Below, piece by piece: positions 24,901-33,535 of a stretch of 64,000 nt of DNA (position 1 is its first letter; every line of letters starts with the position of its first letter). A program made the position numbers and the translations under genes. Origin of the DNA: Sphaerochaeta globosa str. Buddy (GTDB lineage Bacteria > Spirochaetota > Spirochaetia > Sphaerochaetales > Sphaerochaetaceae); contig NC_015152.1 in NCBI RefSeq assembly GCF_000190435.1, positions 3,168,458 through 3,232,457 of the forward strand, given 5' to 3'. The notes beneath the pieces are model-generated. The model was given only the letters and a program-made list of their open reading frames with translations. It was not told the origin of the DNA and did not search any database.

Positions 24901-25485
24901 ATGGCAGGCAATGGAAGGTTCACGACCATTCTCCTTTTTGAGGCTTTTGAGAAAGCCCTCCTACAGTTCATGCATGAGGATGAGCAAGTCCTAGCTTGGC
25001 CTCGGGCAAAAGCAAGCCTTGCACACTGCCTGGCTTCACAACTGCAACGAAGCCTGAGAAGCGTCCTTGGCATGAGCGAGGATAGTGCCAGCCCCACCTT
25101 CTTCTCCCTGCCGGGGGACATCAAGGTCGATATCCTGCAAGAAGGGTGCGACATTCTGGTTCACGACCGGAAAGGCAAGCACCTGTTGGGCATTGTTCTC
25201 GGTTACGACTATTTGTCAAAAGCACAGCAAGAACACCTGCATCAGCTCAAGGAGCAGGGGTTCAAGCTTGTATTGGGCGTCTCCTTTCTGATGCAAAAGG
25301 AATATATCCTGCTATACAGTCCCAAGCAGGAGAGCCTTGAGTACTACCACTTCAGCAAACAGGATGGTACGACACACCATCTCATGCAGAGGGACGTAGA
25401 GGGCGAAGTTGATGACCGTCAGCTCTTCCTGGGTATCAAGGACCGAAAGAATCGGAAAAAGAAGCTTCCTACACAGGATCAATAA
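24901..25485 (+). CDS. Hypothetical protein, possibly a degenerate nuclease-like fold
   Basis: A 194-residue soluble protein, not recognised. The middle part (about 75-120) reads IKVDILQEGCDILVHDRKGKHLLGIVLGYD, which has the strand-turn-strand shape of PD-(D/E)xK nuclease-like domains (compare V-D-I and the h-h-G-I-V strand). However, the acidic residue and Lys of the second catalytic strand are missing, so nuclease activity is unlikely. The C-terminus is strongly basic (RKNRKKKLPTQ). It follows the OsmC gene by 5 nt and overlaps the convergent gene by 17 nt. Confidence 0.65.
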   Translation: MAGNGRFTTILLFEAFEKALLQFMHEDEQVLAWPRAKASLAHCLASQLQRSLRSVLGMSEDSASPTFFSLPGDIKVDILQEGCDILVHDRKGKHLLGIVLGYDYLSKAQQEHLHQLKEQGFKLVLGVSFLMQKEYILLYSPKQESLEYYHFSKQDGTTHHLMQRDVEGEVDDRQLFLGIKDRKNRKKKLPTQDQ

Positions 25486-26197
25486 CTCGATGGCGGCCGG
25501 TCATTTTATCCACACTCCGCTTGTGGGCATCCTCACAACCGTTCCAAGGCTTGTCCATATTCTCTGATTTGTACTTCTGGGTCATCCAATACACATCCTT
25601 GGCAATCCTATCCAGATTGAATACCTCAGTCTGGGTAAGGTCATGCACAAACGAGGCGACCAATGAAGAGCTCAGTACGGTTGGAGCCTTTTCCAAGAGC
25701 AACTGAAAATGGTGAAGGCAAAATCCTTTCCCCTCCTGCAAGGCTTGACGGAAAGCTTCATCCTCACCCCATAAATAGCACGTGGTGAATACATATCGGT
25801 CAAGGCGCTGCTGCATCGCGCTGCAGACCAGACACCCTTTTTCACGAGCTTCCATCTCCTGCTTGAAAGCTTGGATGGCTTTCTTGGCCCCCCTGGGAGT
25901 TTTCGTTCCCAGCAGGTTGTTGATGGATTTCTCTGCCTTGGAGCGTGTCATTCCCAGATAGGTATCAGCCATCAGGGCAACTCCCTGGGGTTTGTTGGCA
26001 GCCGCCAACAACTGCCAATGCTTGGTACAAAACCCATGCTCGTTGACCTTGACCCGAGTCTCGGGATTCATGACCGAGTTTCCCAGATAGAAGGAAAGTC
26101 CATCCTTCTGGGCCTCGGCCATCAGATCGCAGAGAAAGCACTCACTCTGAGAAGCAACACCATCCCATACGGGTATAGTTTCCAATTCTAGCTTCAT
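25469..26197 (-). CDS. DUF6062-like protein with two CxxC...C..H metal-binding repeats
   Basis: A 242-residue soluble protein of unknown function. Two related repeats are visible: ECFLCDLM (about 19-26) with GFCTKHW (about 55-61), and GCLVCSAM (about 122-129) with GFCLHHF (about 159-165). Each repeat gives CxxC plus C-x2-H, a plausible zinc or redox site. The spacing is about 30 residues in both. The C-terminal tail ends with a charged stretch. It lies 53 nt after the class II aldolase gene on the same strand. The family assignment is from memory of the pattern. Confidence 0.72.
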   Translation of the reverse strand: MKLELETIPVWDGVASQSECFLCDLMAEAQKDGLSFYLGNSVMNPETRVKVNEHGFCTKHWQLLAAANKPQGVALMADTYLGMTRSKAEKSINNLLGTKTPRGAKKAIQAFKQEMEAREKGCLVCSAMQQRLDRYVFTTCYLWGEDEAFRQALQEGKGFCLHHFQLLLEKAPTVLSSSLVASFVHDLTQTEVFNLDRIAKDVYWMTQKYKSENMDKPWNGCEDAHKRSVDKMTGRHRVIDPV

Positions 26198-26250
26198 AAG
26201 CCAACCAAGACACGTTGTCCGAGGATGTTGGTATGAGTCATATGCATCCC

Positions 26251-26916
26251 CTACTTTTGGTATTTCATCTGCATCAGCTGCTTCAGACGGGGGTCAGCCA
26301 AGGGAGAAACAGCGTAGCCTGCAGCTGCCATCTGCTCGGTAACAACAGTCATTTGGGCAGCACGTTCGAGCAATTCGATTTTATCGAAAGCCTCGAGCAT
26401 CGAGTGCCCAAGCGTAACGGCACCATGGTTTTCCAAGAGCAACACATCATGGTCGAAGGCCTTTACCGCTGCAATCTCAGCAAGATTGACGGTCCCCATC
26501 AGACGGTACTCGACCAGAATTGGATCCTCCAGAATGTAATAGGATTCAGCGATCAGGTGGGTGTTGATCGCACACTTCCCATCCTTCTGAATGGCTGTAA
26601 ATGCCGATACATAGGTAGGATGGGCATGAACAATCGCCTTGCAGTCGGGGCGGGAGATGAGAATCAGGCGATGCATCTCTGTTTCTATGCTCAAACGCAA
26701 GTGGGGTGTGAGGTTCTTTCCCTCAAGGGTGACCACTGCGATATCCTCAAAGGTGAGCAGACCTTTGTCCAAAGCTGAAGGGGTAATGCAGAAAAGGTCC
26801 TCACTGATCCTCAAGCTGATATTCCCACCACTTGCCGTAGTAAGCTGTCGGTCGTACAAGCGCGTCATGAAAGAAGCGACTTGCCGCCGTTGTTGTTCGA
26901 ATTGTTTGATATCCAT
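26251..26916 (-). CDS. Class II aldolase/adducin family protein (L-fuculose-phosphate aldolase-like)
   Basis: A 221-residue zinc aldolase or epimerase of the AraD/FucA family. The family blocks are RLTTASGGNISLRI-like (here RQLTTASGGNISLRI), IVHAHPTYVSAF with the two zinc His, E in the SIETEMHR segment, and the third ligand in LLENHGAVTLG. Substrate could be a sugar phosphate such as fuculose-1-P or a tetronate-type compound. The ATG at 26916 lies exactly 6 nt after TATACT, so the mRNA appears leaderless. It is divergent from the LacI-regulated operon and may share its function. Confidence 0.88.
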   Translation of the reverse strand: MDIKQFEQQRRQVASFMTRLYDRQLTTASGGNISLRISEDLFCITPSALDKGLLTFEDIAVVTLEGKNLTPHLRLSIETEMHRLILISRPDCKAIVHAHPTYVSAFTAIQKDGKCAINTHLIAESYYILEDPILVEYRLMGTVNLAEIAAVKAFDHDVLLLENHGAVTLGHSMLEAFDKIELLERAAQMTVVTEQMAAAGYAVSPLADPRLKQLMQMKYQK

Positions 26917-26922
26917 AGGCCG

Positions 26923-26951
26923 AGTATACCATGAGCGCTCTCAGGTGGGAA
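26923..26951 (-). promoter_or_regulatory. Promoter of the class II aldolase gene, leaderless geometry
   Basis: On the minus strand, TTCCCA (26951-26946), 17 nt, TATACT (26928-26923) preceded by TGG (extended -10), then six nt to the ATG. No Shine-Dalgarno sequence. Confidence 0.65.
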
Positions 26952-27015
26952 AGCGAAACAATCTTCACTCGGAAACTCATACCGATTTCAATCGATAGAT
27001 TTTAAACGATTCTTG

Positions 27016-27046
27016 TTGACAGCATGAAAAAGCCATGCAATGCTAT
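27016..27046 (+). promoter_or_regulatory. Probable promoter of the LacI-type operon
   Basis: A perfect TTGACA at 27016-27021. The -10 is less clear: AATGCT at 27039-27044 (17-nt spacer) or TGCTAT at 27041-27046 (19-nt spacer). It lies just upstream of two LacI-type operators. Confidence 0.4.
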
Positions 27047-27050
27047 TTAA

Positions 27051-27093
27051 GCAAACGATTGCCTATAGTTTTTCAACTTAAGCAATCGATTGC
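27051..27093. promoter_or_regulatory. Two LacI-family operators
   Basis: GCAAACGATTGC (27051-27062) and the perfect palindrome GCAATCGATTGC (27082-27093), both with the central CG typical of LacI/GalR sites, 31 bp apart centre to centre. They lie between the promoter and the regulator gene, so autoregulation is expected. Confidence 0.75.
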
Positions 27094-27113
27094 ACATCGA
27101 TAAGGGGACATTG

Positions 27114-28136
27114 ATGAAGCAATATGCAACACTCAAGGATGTAGCAAAACTAGCCGGTACTACTGCAGCGACAGTGTCCTATGTCCTCAATCAGAAAGAA
27201 GGACGCTACATCAGCGATGAGACCAGACGCAAAGTATTGGAAGCGGCAAAACAACTCGAGTATGTGAAAAGCATAGGGGCATCATCACTGAAAGGGAAAA
27301 GCAGGAAACTTATTGCTATCCTGATTCCCCAGTTTGAAAACCAATTCTTCACTAGGATTATTGTGGCCAGTGAAGAGATTTTTGTTAAACATGGATATGA
27401 CTTGATCATTTGCAACACCTTGGACAAGCCGGAACGGGAAAAGGCAATCCTAAACAGGATGATTCAACAACGGGTGGACGGCATCATTCTCACCCCTACG
27501 AAAATGGGAACAGAGAACACGAAGCTGCTAAGAAAAGTTGGCATGAAAATGGTGGTGGTTGACCGCCCCCTTCCAGGTGTCAAGGACTTTTTCTGGGTTG
27601 CCACCAACAACTATGGCTGTGGTTACCTAGGCGCCAACTACCTGTTCTCCAAGGGGCATAGAAAGGTTGCCTACATCAATTGGGACAGCGGCATCGAGGA
27701 TTTGGAAGCCAGAAAACATGCATTTTTTGATGCAGCAGAATCGTATGGTATTCCCCAAGGTCACCTTGTTGTCGCCGAGGGAGGATTCTCTGCAGAAGAA
27801 GGATGCCAACTTACCCAAAAAGTTCTCGAAGAACATCCTGATATCACTGCCATCTTTTATGGGTTCAATATTCAGGCTCTGGGAGGAATCAAATGCCTCA
27901 CAGAACGGGGCGTATCCATTCCCGATGATCTGTCAGTCATGATCATCGGCAGCCCTGAGTGGGTCATGGCAGGAAAAAACGACTTCACCCATGTCGATAT
28001 GAACGACTTGGAGCTGGGACGAAAGGCGGCGAGCCTGTTGCTTTCGCAGATCCAGCAGGATGATGAAGTGCCATTTCAACATATCATACAGGATTGCTCC
28101 CTGGTCGAGGGAAATTCTGTAAGAGATATACGTTAG
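27114..28136 (+). CDS. LacI/GalR family transcriptional regulator
   Basis: A 340-residue repressor-type protein. The N-terminal helix-turn-helix reads ATLKDVAKLAGTTAATVSYVLNQ, followed by the hinge helix (ASSLKGKS) and a periplasmic-binding-protein-like sensor domain (about 60-335). The ATG at 27114 has AAGGGGAC upstream and begins at the usual distance from the helix-turn-helix. Two operators precede it, and the Tct transporter gene follows after 12 nt, so it most likely senses the transported substrate or a metabolite of it. Confidence 0.92.
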   Translation: MKQYATLKDVAKLAGTTAATVSYVLNQKEGRYISDETRRKVLEAAKQLEYVKSIGASSLKGKSRKLIAILIPQFENQFFTRIIVASEEIFVKHGYDLIICNTLDKPEREKAILNRMIQQRVDGIILTPTKMGTENTKLLRKVGMKMVVVDRPLPGVKDFFWVATNNYGCGYLGANYLFSKGHRKVAYINWDSGIEDLEARKHAFFDAAESYGIPQGHLVVAEGGFSAEEGCQLTQKVLEEHPDITAIFYGFNIQALGGIKCLTERGVSIPDDLSVMIIGSPEWVMAGKNDFTHVDMNDLELGRKAASLLLSQIQQDDEVPFQHIIQDCSLVEGNSVRDIR

Positions 28137-28148
28137 GAGGAGAAAATA

Positions 28149-29159
28149 ATGAGAAAGACACTTGCGGTTTGCATAGTGCTCCTGCTCGCAGTCGGTTTCT
28201 GCTTTGCCCAAGGTACTGCAGAAGAATCTTATCCCACCAAAGCCATCAACTTGACGGTTCCGTATGGTGCCGGTGGTACCACCGATCTCACTGCCCGCGC
28301 TTTAGCCAATGCAATGGGCCAAAAGCTTGGGACAACCATCAATGTGGTCAACACCCCTGGTGCCGGAGGAAGCGCTGGTTCGCTGAACGTACAGAATGCC
28401 AAGGTAGACGGATATACCATGCTCGCCAATGGCATGTTGGCATTCACTACCATGCCCATCAACGGCTACACCGAAAAGACCTACCGCGAATGGGACATCT
28501 GGATTGCAACCTTTGCACCCAATGCCATTATTGTTCCGAAAAACTCCCCGTACAACACGATCGAGCAGCTCATTGCAGCAATCAAGGCCAACCCAGGCAA
28601 GATTACAGCAGGTACTGCCGGCATCGGCAGCGGTGGACATTTCGGCGCTGAGGTCATCAAGGCTATTGCAGGAGCTCCCTACAAGCACATCACCTATGCC
28701 GGCGGTGGCCCTGCTTTGACAGCCACTCTTTCTGGTGAAGTTGATTTCTGTCCTCAGCTGCTTGCCGAGTACAAGGATCTCATCATCAGTGGTGATGTAA
28801 AGTGCCTTGCCACCCTCTCCGACACCGACATCGAACTTGCTCCCGGCGTGATTGTGAAGTCCATTCTCCACTCCTTCCCTGAAGCCAAGAAATTTGTGCC
28901 GATGGGCGAAGTGACAGGCATCCTGATGCCTAATGGATTGAGTGAAGATAAACTCGCCAAACTCGATGACGCATTTGCCTATGCAGTCAAAGACAAGGCG
29001 TTCCTTGACTTCGCCGCAATGAAGAGTTTCTCCGTAATCCCGATGGGTCGTGCAGACTCCCAGAAATACCTCGATGGTTTTGCCAGCAAGGCAAGCTACC
29101 TGATGTATGATGCCGGAGCTGTGGGTATTGATCCCGCAAAGTTCGGTTTAACCCGTTAA
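28149..29159 (+). CDS. tctC: Tripartite tricarboxylate transporter substrate-binding protein (TctC/Bug family)
   Basis: A 336-residue periplasmic binding protein with a signal peptide (KTLAVCIVLLLAVGFCFA). The Bug-family ligand loop is visible (TVPYGAGGTTDLTARALA), followed by VVNTPGAGGSAGSLNV and TAGIGSGGHFG. It delivers a carboxylated compound to the TctAB membrane unit. GGAGGAG lies just before the ATG. The Bug family binds varied acids, so the ligand cannot be named; the two downstream oxidoreductases suggest a sugar acid. Confidence 0.92.
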   Translation: MRKTLAVCIVLLLAVGFCFAQGTAEESYPTKAINLTVPYGAGGTTDLTARALANAMGQKLGTTINVVNTPGAGGSAGSLNVQNAKVDGYTMLANGMLAFTTMPINGYTEKTYREWDIWIATFAPNAIIVPKNSPYNTIEQLIAAIKANPGKITAGTAGIGSGGHFGAEVIKAIAGAPYKHITYAGGGPALTATLSGEVDFCPQLLAEYKDLIISGDVKCLATLSDTDIELAPGVIVKSILHSFPEAKKFVPMGEVTGILMPNGLSEDKLAKLDDAFAYAVKDKAFLDFAAMKSFSVIPMGRADSQKYLDGFASKASYLMYDAGAVGIDPAKFGLTR

Positions 29160-29170
29160 TTCTTGTGAAT

Positions 29171-29194
29171 ACCAGGGCGATTGCTCGCCCTGGT
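29171..29194 (+). other. Intercistronic hairpin between tctC and tctB
   Basis: ACCAGGGCGA and TCGCCCTGGT form a perfect 10-bp stem with a TTGC loop. No T-run follows, so it more likely protects the 3' end of the tctC message or reduces downstream expression than terminates fully. Confidence 0.65.
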
Positions 29195-29228
29195 ACTCTT
29201 CGCTACCCACATTTTTCAGGATCTCACC

Positions 29229-29723
29229 ATGGACACCAAGCAAAAAGACTTCACCATCTCTCTGGTGCTCACCCTGCTGGGCATCTACACTACGGTGGAA
29301 GGCATCAGAATCTATCTGAAAGCTGCAAGACCTCCGTATGGCATTACAAACCTCTCAATTTCCCCGGGCCTACTACCCATTCTATTGGGAGCCCTGCTTT
29401 TTATTTTGAGCCTGACTCTATTCTTTCAGAGTCTGAAAGACAGCAGCATCAGTAAACGATTCTTGCTTCTGTTTGGATGGTTCAAGCAAGCAGTCAAGAA
29501 TACCGACATCCGTATGATGGTAGGAGGCATGGCCATTATGGCTGTCTACGCATTCTTTATCATTGGAAAGGTTCCCTATTATGTATCCTCTCCCATTTTC
29601 CTTATTGCCCTGATGCTTTTTCTTCGTGCCTCAACCATCGTGAAAAGCATCATCATCTCGATTGCAGCCGTCGGATTGGTGATTCTACTATTCCAATTTG
29701 GCTTCAATGTCTCACTTCCCTAA
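29229..29723 (+). CDS. tctB: Tripartite tricarboxylate transporter small membrane subunit TctB
   Basis: A 164-residue membrane protein with four hydrophobic segments, the size and layout of TctB. It has the family-typical SISPGLLPILLGALLFILS segment in the second helix. The ATG at 29229 (MDTKQKDF) has CAGGA upstream; a start further upstream would fall in the hairpin region. TctB has little sequence conservation, so the call rests mainly on topology and its position between tctC and tctA. Confidence 0.85.
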   Translation: MDTKQKDFTISLVLTLLGIYTTVEGIRIYLKAARPPYGITNLSISPGLLPILLGALLFILSLTLFFQSLKDSSISKRFLLLFGWFKQAVKNTDIRMMVGGMAIMAVYAFFIIGKVPYYVSSPIFLIALMLFLRASTIVKSIIISIAAVGLVILLFQFGFNVSLP

Positions 29724-29734
29724 CGGAGGCCCGT

Positions 29735-31225
29735 ATGATCGCCAACTACTTGTTTGAAGCAATCCTCACTGTTTGTACTCCCATCAACCTCTTGGTCCTT
29801 GTCTTGTCAGTTGGGTCTGGACTCATTATGGGCATGCTCCCAGGTCTCAGTGCAACCATGGCTATTGCTTTGCTGACCGGAATTACCTTTAACTTTCCCA
29901 CCCAGACAGCACTCATTTCACTGCTAGGTGTTTACGTCGGTTCCATTTCAGGAGGCTGTCAATCGGCAATTCTCCTTAACATACCTGGCACCCCTGCTAG
30001 TGCTGCCACAGCTTTGGATGGCTTTCCCATGGCTAAACGAGGTGATGGGGGACATGCAATTTTCCTCGCAACAACTGCCAGTATGCTTGGCACCTTGATC
30101 AGTGTTGTCTTTGTACTCACTCTCACTCCGTTTCTCACCAGCATGGCTCTGAAATTCGCCAGCTGGGAGTTCTTTCTGCTATCCATCTTCGGTATCCTCA
30201 TCTGCGGAGCACTTACGGCTACAGGGAACGCGCTGAAAGGGTGGATTAGTGGTATTCTGGGCCTTCTGGTAGCGATGATCGGTCTGGATACGGTGGATAC
30301 CTTTGCACGGTTCAGTTTCGGCAATGTGAATCTCATGTCAAATATTCAACTCATACCAGTCATGATCGGTTTGTTCGGATTTCCTGAAATTGTCCGTGCC
30401 TTCAAGAAAGAAGGGGAAGGAACAGCCATCAAGGTATCTAAATTCCAACCCAAGAAAGGGTGGATTTCTATCGCCAGGAACTGGAGTGCAATCATCCGTT
30501 CCAGCATCATAGGTGTCATTGTAGGGATTATACCAGGTGTCGGCGAAGACACCGGTGGCTGGCTCTCCTACTGGGCCAGCAAGAGCCGAAGCAAGGATCC
30601 ACAAAGCTTTGGGAATGGAAATGAACTCGGGGTGATTTCTGCTGAAACGGGAAACAATGCATGCATCGGCGGGGCCCTCATCCCCGTATTGAGTCTTGCT
30701 GTTCCGGGTTCAGCTCCTGCGGCAGTACTTCTTGCAGCATTTCTAATGCACGGATACCGGCCAGGGCCTCTGCTCATGACTGAATCACCTTCTTTCGTCT
30801 ACAGTGTCAGTATCTACCTTATCGCGTCATCCATTATCATGTGGATACTTGGACTGTTAATCAGCCGTGTAACCGTCCGGATACTGGGAATCAAGAAAAA
30901 GATGTTGATGCCCATTATTTATTTGCTCTGTGTCATAGGAGCTTATCTTATTAACTACAACCAGTTTGATATCAAAGTCATGTTTGTGTTTGGGTTGATA
31001 GGACTGGCCATGTCAGCTGCCAACTTTCCGGCTGCCCCGTTCCTCCTTGGAGTCATCCTAGGTCCAATGACCGATTCAAACCTGCGTCGAGGACTGCGAT
31101 TGTCGGATGGTTCGTTCCTGCCTATGTTCCAGCGTCCGATCTGCATTTTCTTTCTCGTCATCATCGTTGGTATGATTCTCGCTCAACTCGGAGTATTTAG
31201 AAAATTGAAGAAGGTACGCTCATGA
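29735..31225 (+). CDS. tctA: Tripartite tricarboxylate transporter large membrane subunit TctA
   Basis: A 496-residue protein with about 12 membrane helices. The TctA repeats are GMLPGLSATMAIALLTG near the N-terminus, ISGGCQSAILLNIPGTPASAATALDG and, in the second half, GIIPGVGEDTGGWLSYWASK and ALIPVLSLAVPGSAPAAVLLAAF. These two P-G-x-P-type loops are presumed to line the transport path. GGAGG precedes the ATG at 29735. Stop overlaps the start of the next gene (ATGA), linking transport to the oxidoreductases. Confidence 0.93.
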   Translation: MIANYLFEAILTVCTPINLLVLVLSVGSGLIMGMLPGLSATMAIALLTGITFNFPTQTALISLLGVYVGSISGGCQSAILLNIPGTPASAATALDGFPMAKRGDGGHAIFLATTASMLGTLISVVFVLTLTPFLTSMALKFASWEFFLLSIFGILICGALTATGNALKGWISGILGLLVAMIGLDTVDTFARFSFGNVNLMSNIQLIPVMIGLFGFPEIVRAFKKEGEGTAIKVSKFQPKKGWISIARNWSAIIRSSIIGVIVGIIPGVGEDTGGWLSYWASKSRSKDPQSFGNGNELGVISAETGNNACIGGALIPVLSLAVPGSAPAAVLLAAFLMHGYRPGPLLMTESPSFVYSVSIYLIASSIIMWILGLLISRVTVRILGIKKKMLMPIIYLLCVIGAYLINYNQFDIKVMFVFGLIGLAMSAANFPAAPFLLGVILGPMTDSNLRRGLRLSDGSFLPMFQRPICIFFLVIIVGMILAQLGVFRKLKKVRS

Positions 31226-32373
31226 AACGGTTCAACATTGGATTCATCGGTTGCGGCTTTGCTGCACATATCCACGCCCAGGCATACAAGAAAATCCCTG
31301 GATATGAAGTTAGGTTGTATGGTGCATGTTCTGCTGATTTGAAGCAAACCCAGCAGTTTGTACAGGTTAATGGATTTGAAAAAGCCTTTGCAACGGTAGA
31401 AGAATTGCTTCGTGATCCCTTGGTGGACATCGTAGACATCATCGTCCCTCCCAGTTCCCACATTCCATTGGTCAAACAGGCCATGGAAAGCGGCAAGCAT
31501 GTCATCTGCGAGAAACCTCTCAATGGCTACTTCGGTAGCGGAAATGATGACAGGAGCCTTATGTATGATGCAGTGTGCCAGGAATTGGAAGATCTCAGAC
31601 TTTTTCTATTGGATAGGAAAGAGAAACTTTTCTATGCAGAAAATTACATCTATGCGCCCGCTGTTGTTAAAATCAAGGAAATGATTGAAGCAACCGGGGA
31701 AAAACTGTTGCTGCTCAAAGGCGATGAGGCTCACAGTGGTAGCCATGCCGCCCATGCAGCTCTCTGGTCTGCAAACGGAGGAGGCTGTCTCATCCGCCAG
31801 GGTTGTCACCCCCTCAGCGCCCTGCTCTATCTGAAGCAGGTCGAGGCAAAACGCCGTGGTGAACAAATCCGGGTGACCTCAGTACTTTGTGATGCTTCGC
31901 GGATAACAACAGGGCTTCCACGTACTGAACGTGGTTCCATCCTTTCCAATCCTGTCGATGTTGAAGACTGGTCGGAAGCTATTCTGACCTTTTCCGATGG
32001 AACGAAGGCTGTGATAACCAGCGGTGATATGATTGTCGGAGGGGTGAGAAACAAAGTTGAGGCGTACACATCCAATGCCTGTTATGAGGGAAGAATTGCC
32101 CCCAACGATAGCTTCCTTTGCTATCATACAGACGCTTCCAAGTTGGAGGATGTCTATATGACAGAGAAAGTGGAGACAAAAACTGGATGGCAGCATGTTT
32201 TTCTGTGTGAGGAAGAGATGCGCGGGTATGTCGGGGAGCTTGAGGATTTCATCAAGTGCGTCGATACCGGCAGGGAGCCGGAATCGGGCTTTCCTCTTGC
32301 CTATGAGACAATGAAAGTCCTCTACGCCGCATATGCCTCGGCGGGAACCGACAAACGATTCTTCATGGAGTAA
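31222..32373 (+). CDS. Gfo/Idh/MocA family NAD(P)-dependent oxidoreductase (1)
   Basis: A 383-residue protein. The N-terminal Rossmann domain starts FNIGFIGCGFAAHIHAQAYKK (G-x-G-x-x-A type). The conserved block HVICEKPLNG (C-E-K-P, catalytic Lys) lies near residue 97. The C-terminal alpha/beta domain binds the sugar, with GDEAHSGSHAAHAALW and GGGCLIRQGCHPLSAL as likely catalytic region. Members oxidise inositols, sugars or sugar acids. The ATGA overlap with tctA places it in the LacI-controlled operon. It is only distantly related to the second copy. Confidence 0.88.
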   Translation: MKRFNIGFIGCGFAAHIHAQAYKKIPGYEVRLYGACSADLKQTQQFVQVNGFEKAFATVEELLRDPLVDIVDIIVPPSSHIPLVKQAMESGKHVICEKPLNGYFGSGNDDRSLMYDAVCQELEDLRLFLLDRKEKLFYAENYIYAPAVVKIKEMIEATGEKLLLLKGDEAHSGSHAAHAALWSANGGGCLIRQGCHPLSALLYLKQVEAKRRGEQIRVTSVLCDASRITTGLPRTERGSILSNPVDVEDWSEAILTFSDGTKAVITSGDMIVGGVRNKVEAYTSNACYEGRIAPNDSFLCYHTDASKLEDVYMTEKVETKTGWQHVFLCEEEMRGYVGELEDFIKCVDTGREPESGFPLAYETMKVLYAAYASAGTDKRFFME

Positions 32374-32378
32374 ATCCT

Positions 32379-33476
32379 GTGCAAAAAATGGATGGAATGT
32401 ACTATGCCCCCCGCTCGGCAAAACAGGCTGAGCGGGTAGTAAAGGCAAGTGAGTTTGCCTTTGCCGTAATCGGACTTGATCATGGCCACATCTATGCAAT
32501 GACCAACGGCTTGCTGGAAGCTGGTGCGCAGCTTGCATATGTCTATGATGAAGACCCAAACAAGGTGGAAGTATTTCTCGCAGCCTACCCACAAGCACAA
32601 ATTGCTCCTTCATCTGATTACATTCTCAATAACGCAGGCATATCTTTGGTAGCAAGTGCCATCAAGCCATCCCTTCGTTGTAGTCTCGGTTTGGCAGTAA
32701 TGGAGAGCAACAAGCACTACTTCTGTGACAAACCCGGAATGCTGTCACTGGAGGAAACCAGAATAATACGAGACGCGTGCAAAAGAACGGGCAAGCGATA
32801 CTTCATCTATTTTGGGGAACGCATCCATGTGGAAGGTGCCCTCTATGCCCAACAATTGATTGAAGACGGGGTTTTGGGAGAAGTTCTTTCGGTGAACATC
32901 CTCGCCCCTCACCGGCTCAACAAAGCATCAAGACCACCCTGGTTCTTTAATCCTGAAGAAAATGGAAGTATCTTGGTGGATATCGGCAGCCATCAACTGG
33001 AGCAGTTCCTTACCTATACGAACAGCCGCTCGGCAAAAATTCTGCACAGCAGCATCGCAAACTACAATAATCCCGATCATCCTGATTTCCAAGACTTTGG
33101 CCAATGCGTCCTGGTTGGGGACAGGGGAGCAACCTGCTACTTCCGTGTCGATTGGTTCACACCGGATGGAATGGGTGCCTGGGGAGATGGAAGAGTTTTT
33201 ATAGTCGGAACAAAAGCTTCGGTTGAAATTCGGAAATATCTGGATGTTGCCAGGTCGAACCAAGGGGACCAAGTCTATCTGGTCGATGGGCAGGGTGAGC
33301 ATCACATCGAGGCTTTCGGCTCTATCGGCTTTCCATTCTTTGGTGCGATGATTCTCGACTGCCTCAATTGCACCGATCATGCCATTACCCAGGAGCATAC
33401 CTTGCTTACCATGGAATTGGCCATTCAGGCCCAAGAAAAAGCGACAAACCTCAAGTCAGTAAACCAGATACCTTGA
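32379..33476 (+). CDS. Gfo/Idh/MocA family NAD(P)-dependent oxidoreductase (2)
   Basis: A 365-residue protein. The Rossmann part contains FAVIGLDHGHIYAMTNGLLEAG, where the usual G-x-G loop is modified to G-L-D-H-G-H, as in a subgroup of these enzymes. The block KHYFCDKPGMLSLEE (C-D-K-P) replaces the common C-E-K-P. The second domain has GSILVDIGSHQLEQFL, the expected catalytic helix (D-x-G-x-H). Start is GTG at 32379 with GGAG 8 nt upstream; an ATG at 32388 is the alternative. Last gene of the operon. The two enzymes may catalyse successive oxidation and reduction steps. Confidence 0.85.
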   Translation: MQKMDGMYYAPRSAKQAERVVKASEFAFAVIGLDHGHIYAMTNGLLEAGAQLAYVYDEDPNKVEVFLAAYPQAQIAPSSDYILNNAGISLVASAIKPSLRCSLGLAVMESNKHYFCDKPGMLSLEETRIIRDACKRTGKRYFIYFGERIHVEGALYAQQLIEDGVLGEVLSVNILAPHRLNKASRPPWFFNPEENGSILVDIGSHQLEQFLTYTNSRSAKILHSSIANYNNPDHPDFQDFGQCVLVGDRGATCYFRVDWFTPDGMGAWGDGRVFIVGTKASVEIRKYLDVARSNQGDQVYLVDGQGEHHIEAFGSIGFPFFGAMILDCLNCTDHAITQEHTLLTMELAIQAQEKATNLKSVNQIP

Positions 33477-33501
33477 GAAGGGAGAGTGGTTTTGCTACAA
33501 T
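33473..33501 (+). promoter_or_regulatory. Sigma-70 promoter of proS
   Basis: TTGAGA (33473-33478), 17 nt, TACAAT (33496-33501) with TGC before it (extended -10). It overlaps the stop codon of the upstream gene. Transcription would start near 33508; CAAGGAGAC lies in the short leader. Confidence 0.7.
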
Positions 33502-33535
33502 GGCCACTGTTCGAATACCAAGGAGACGTATCAAT

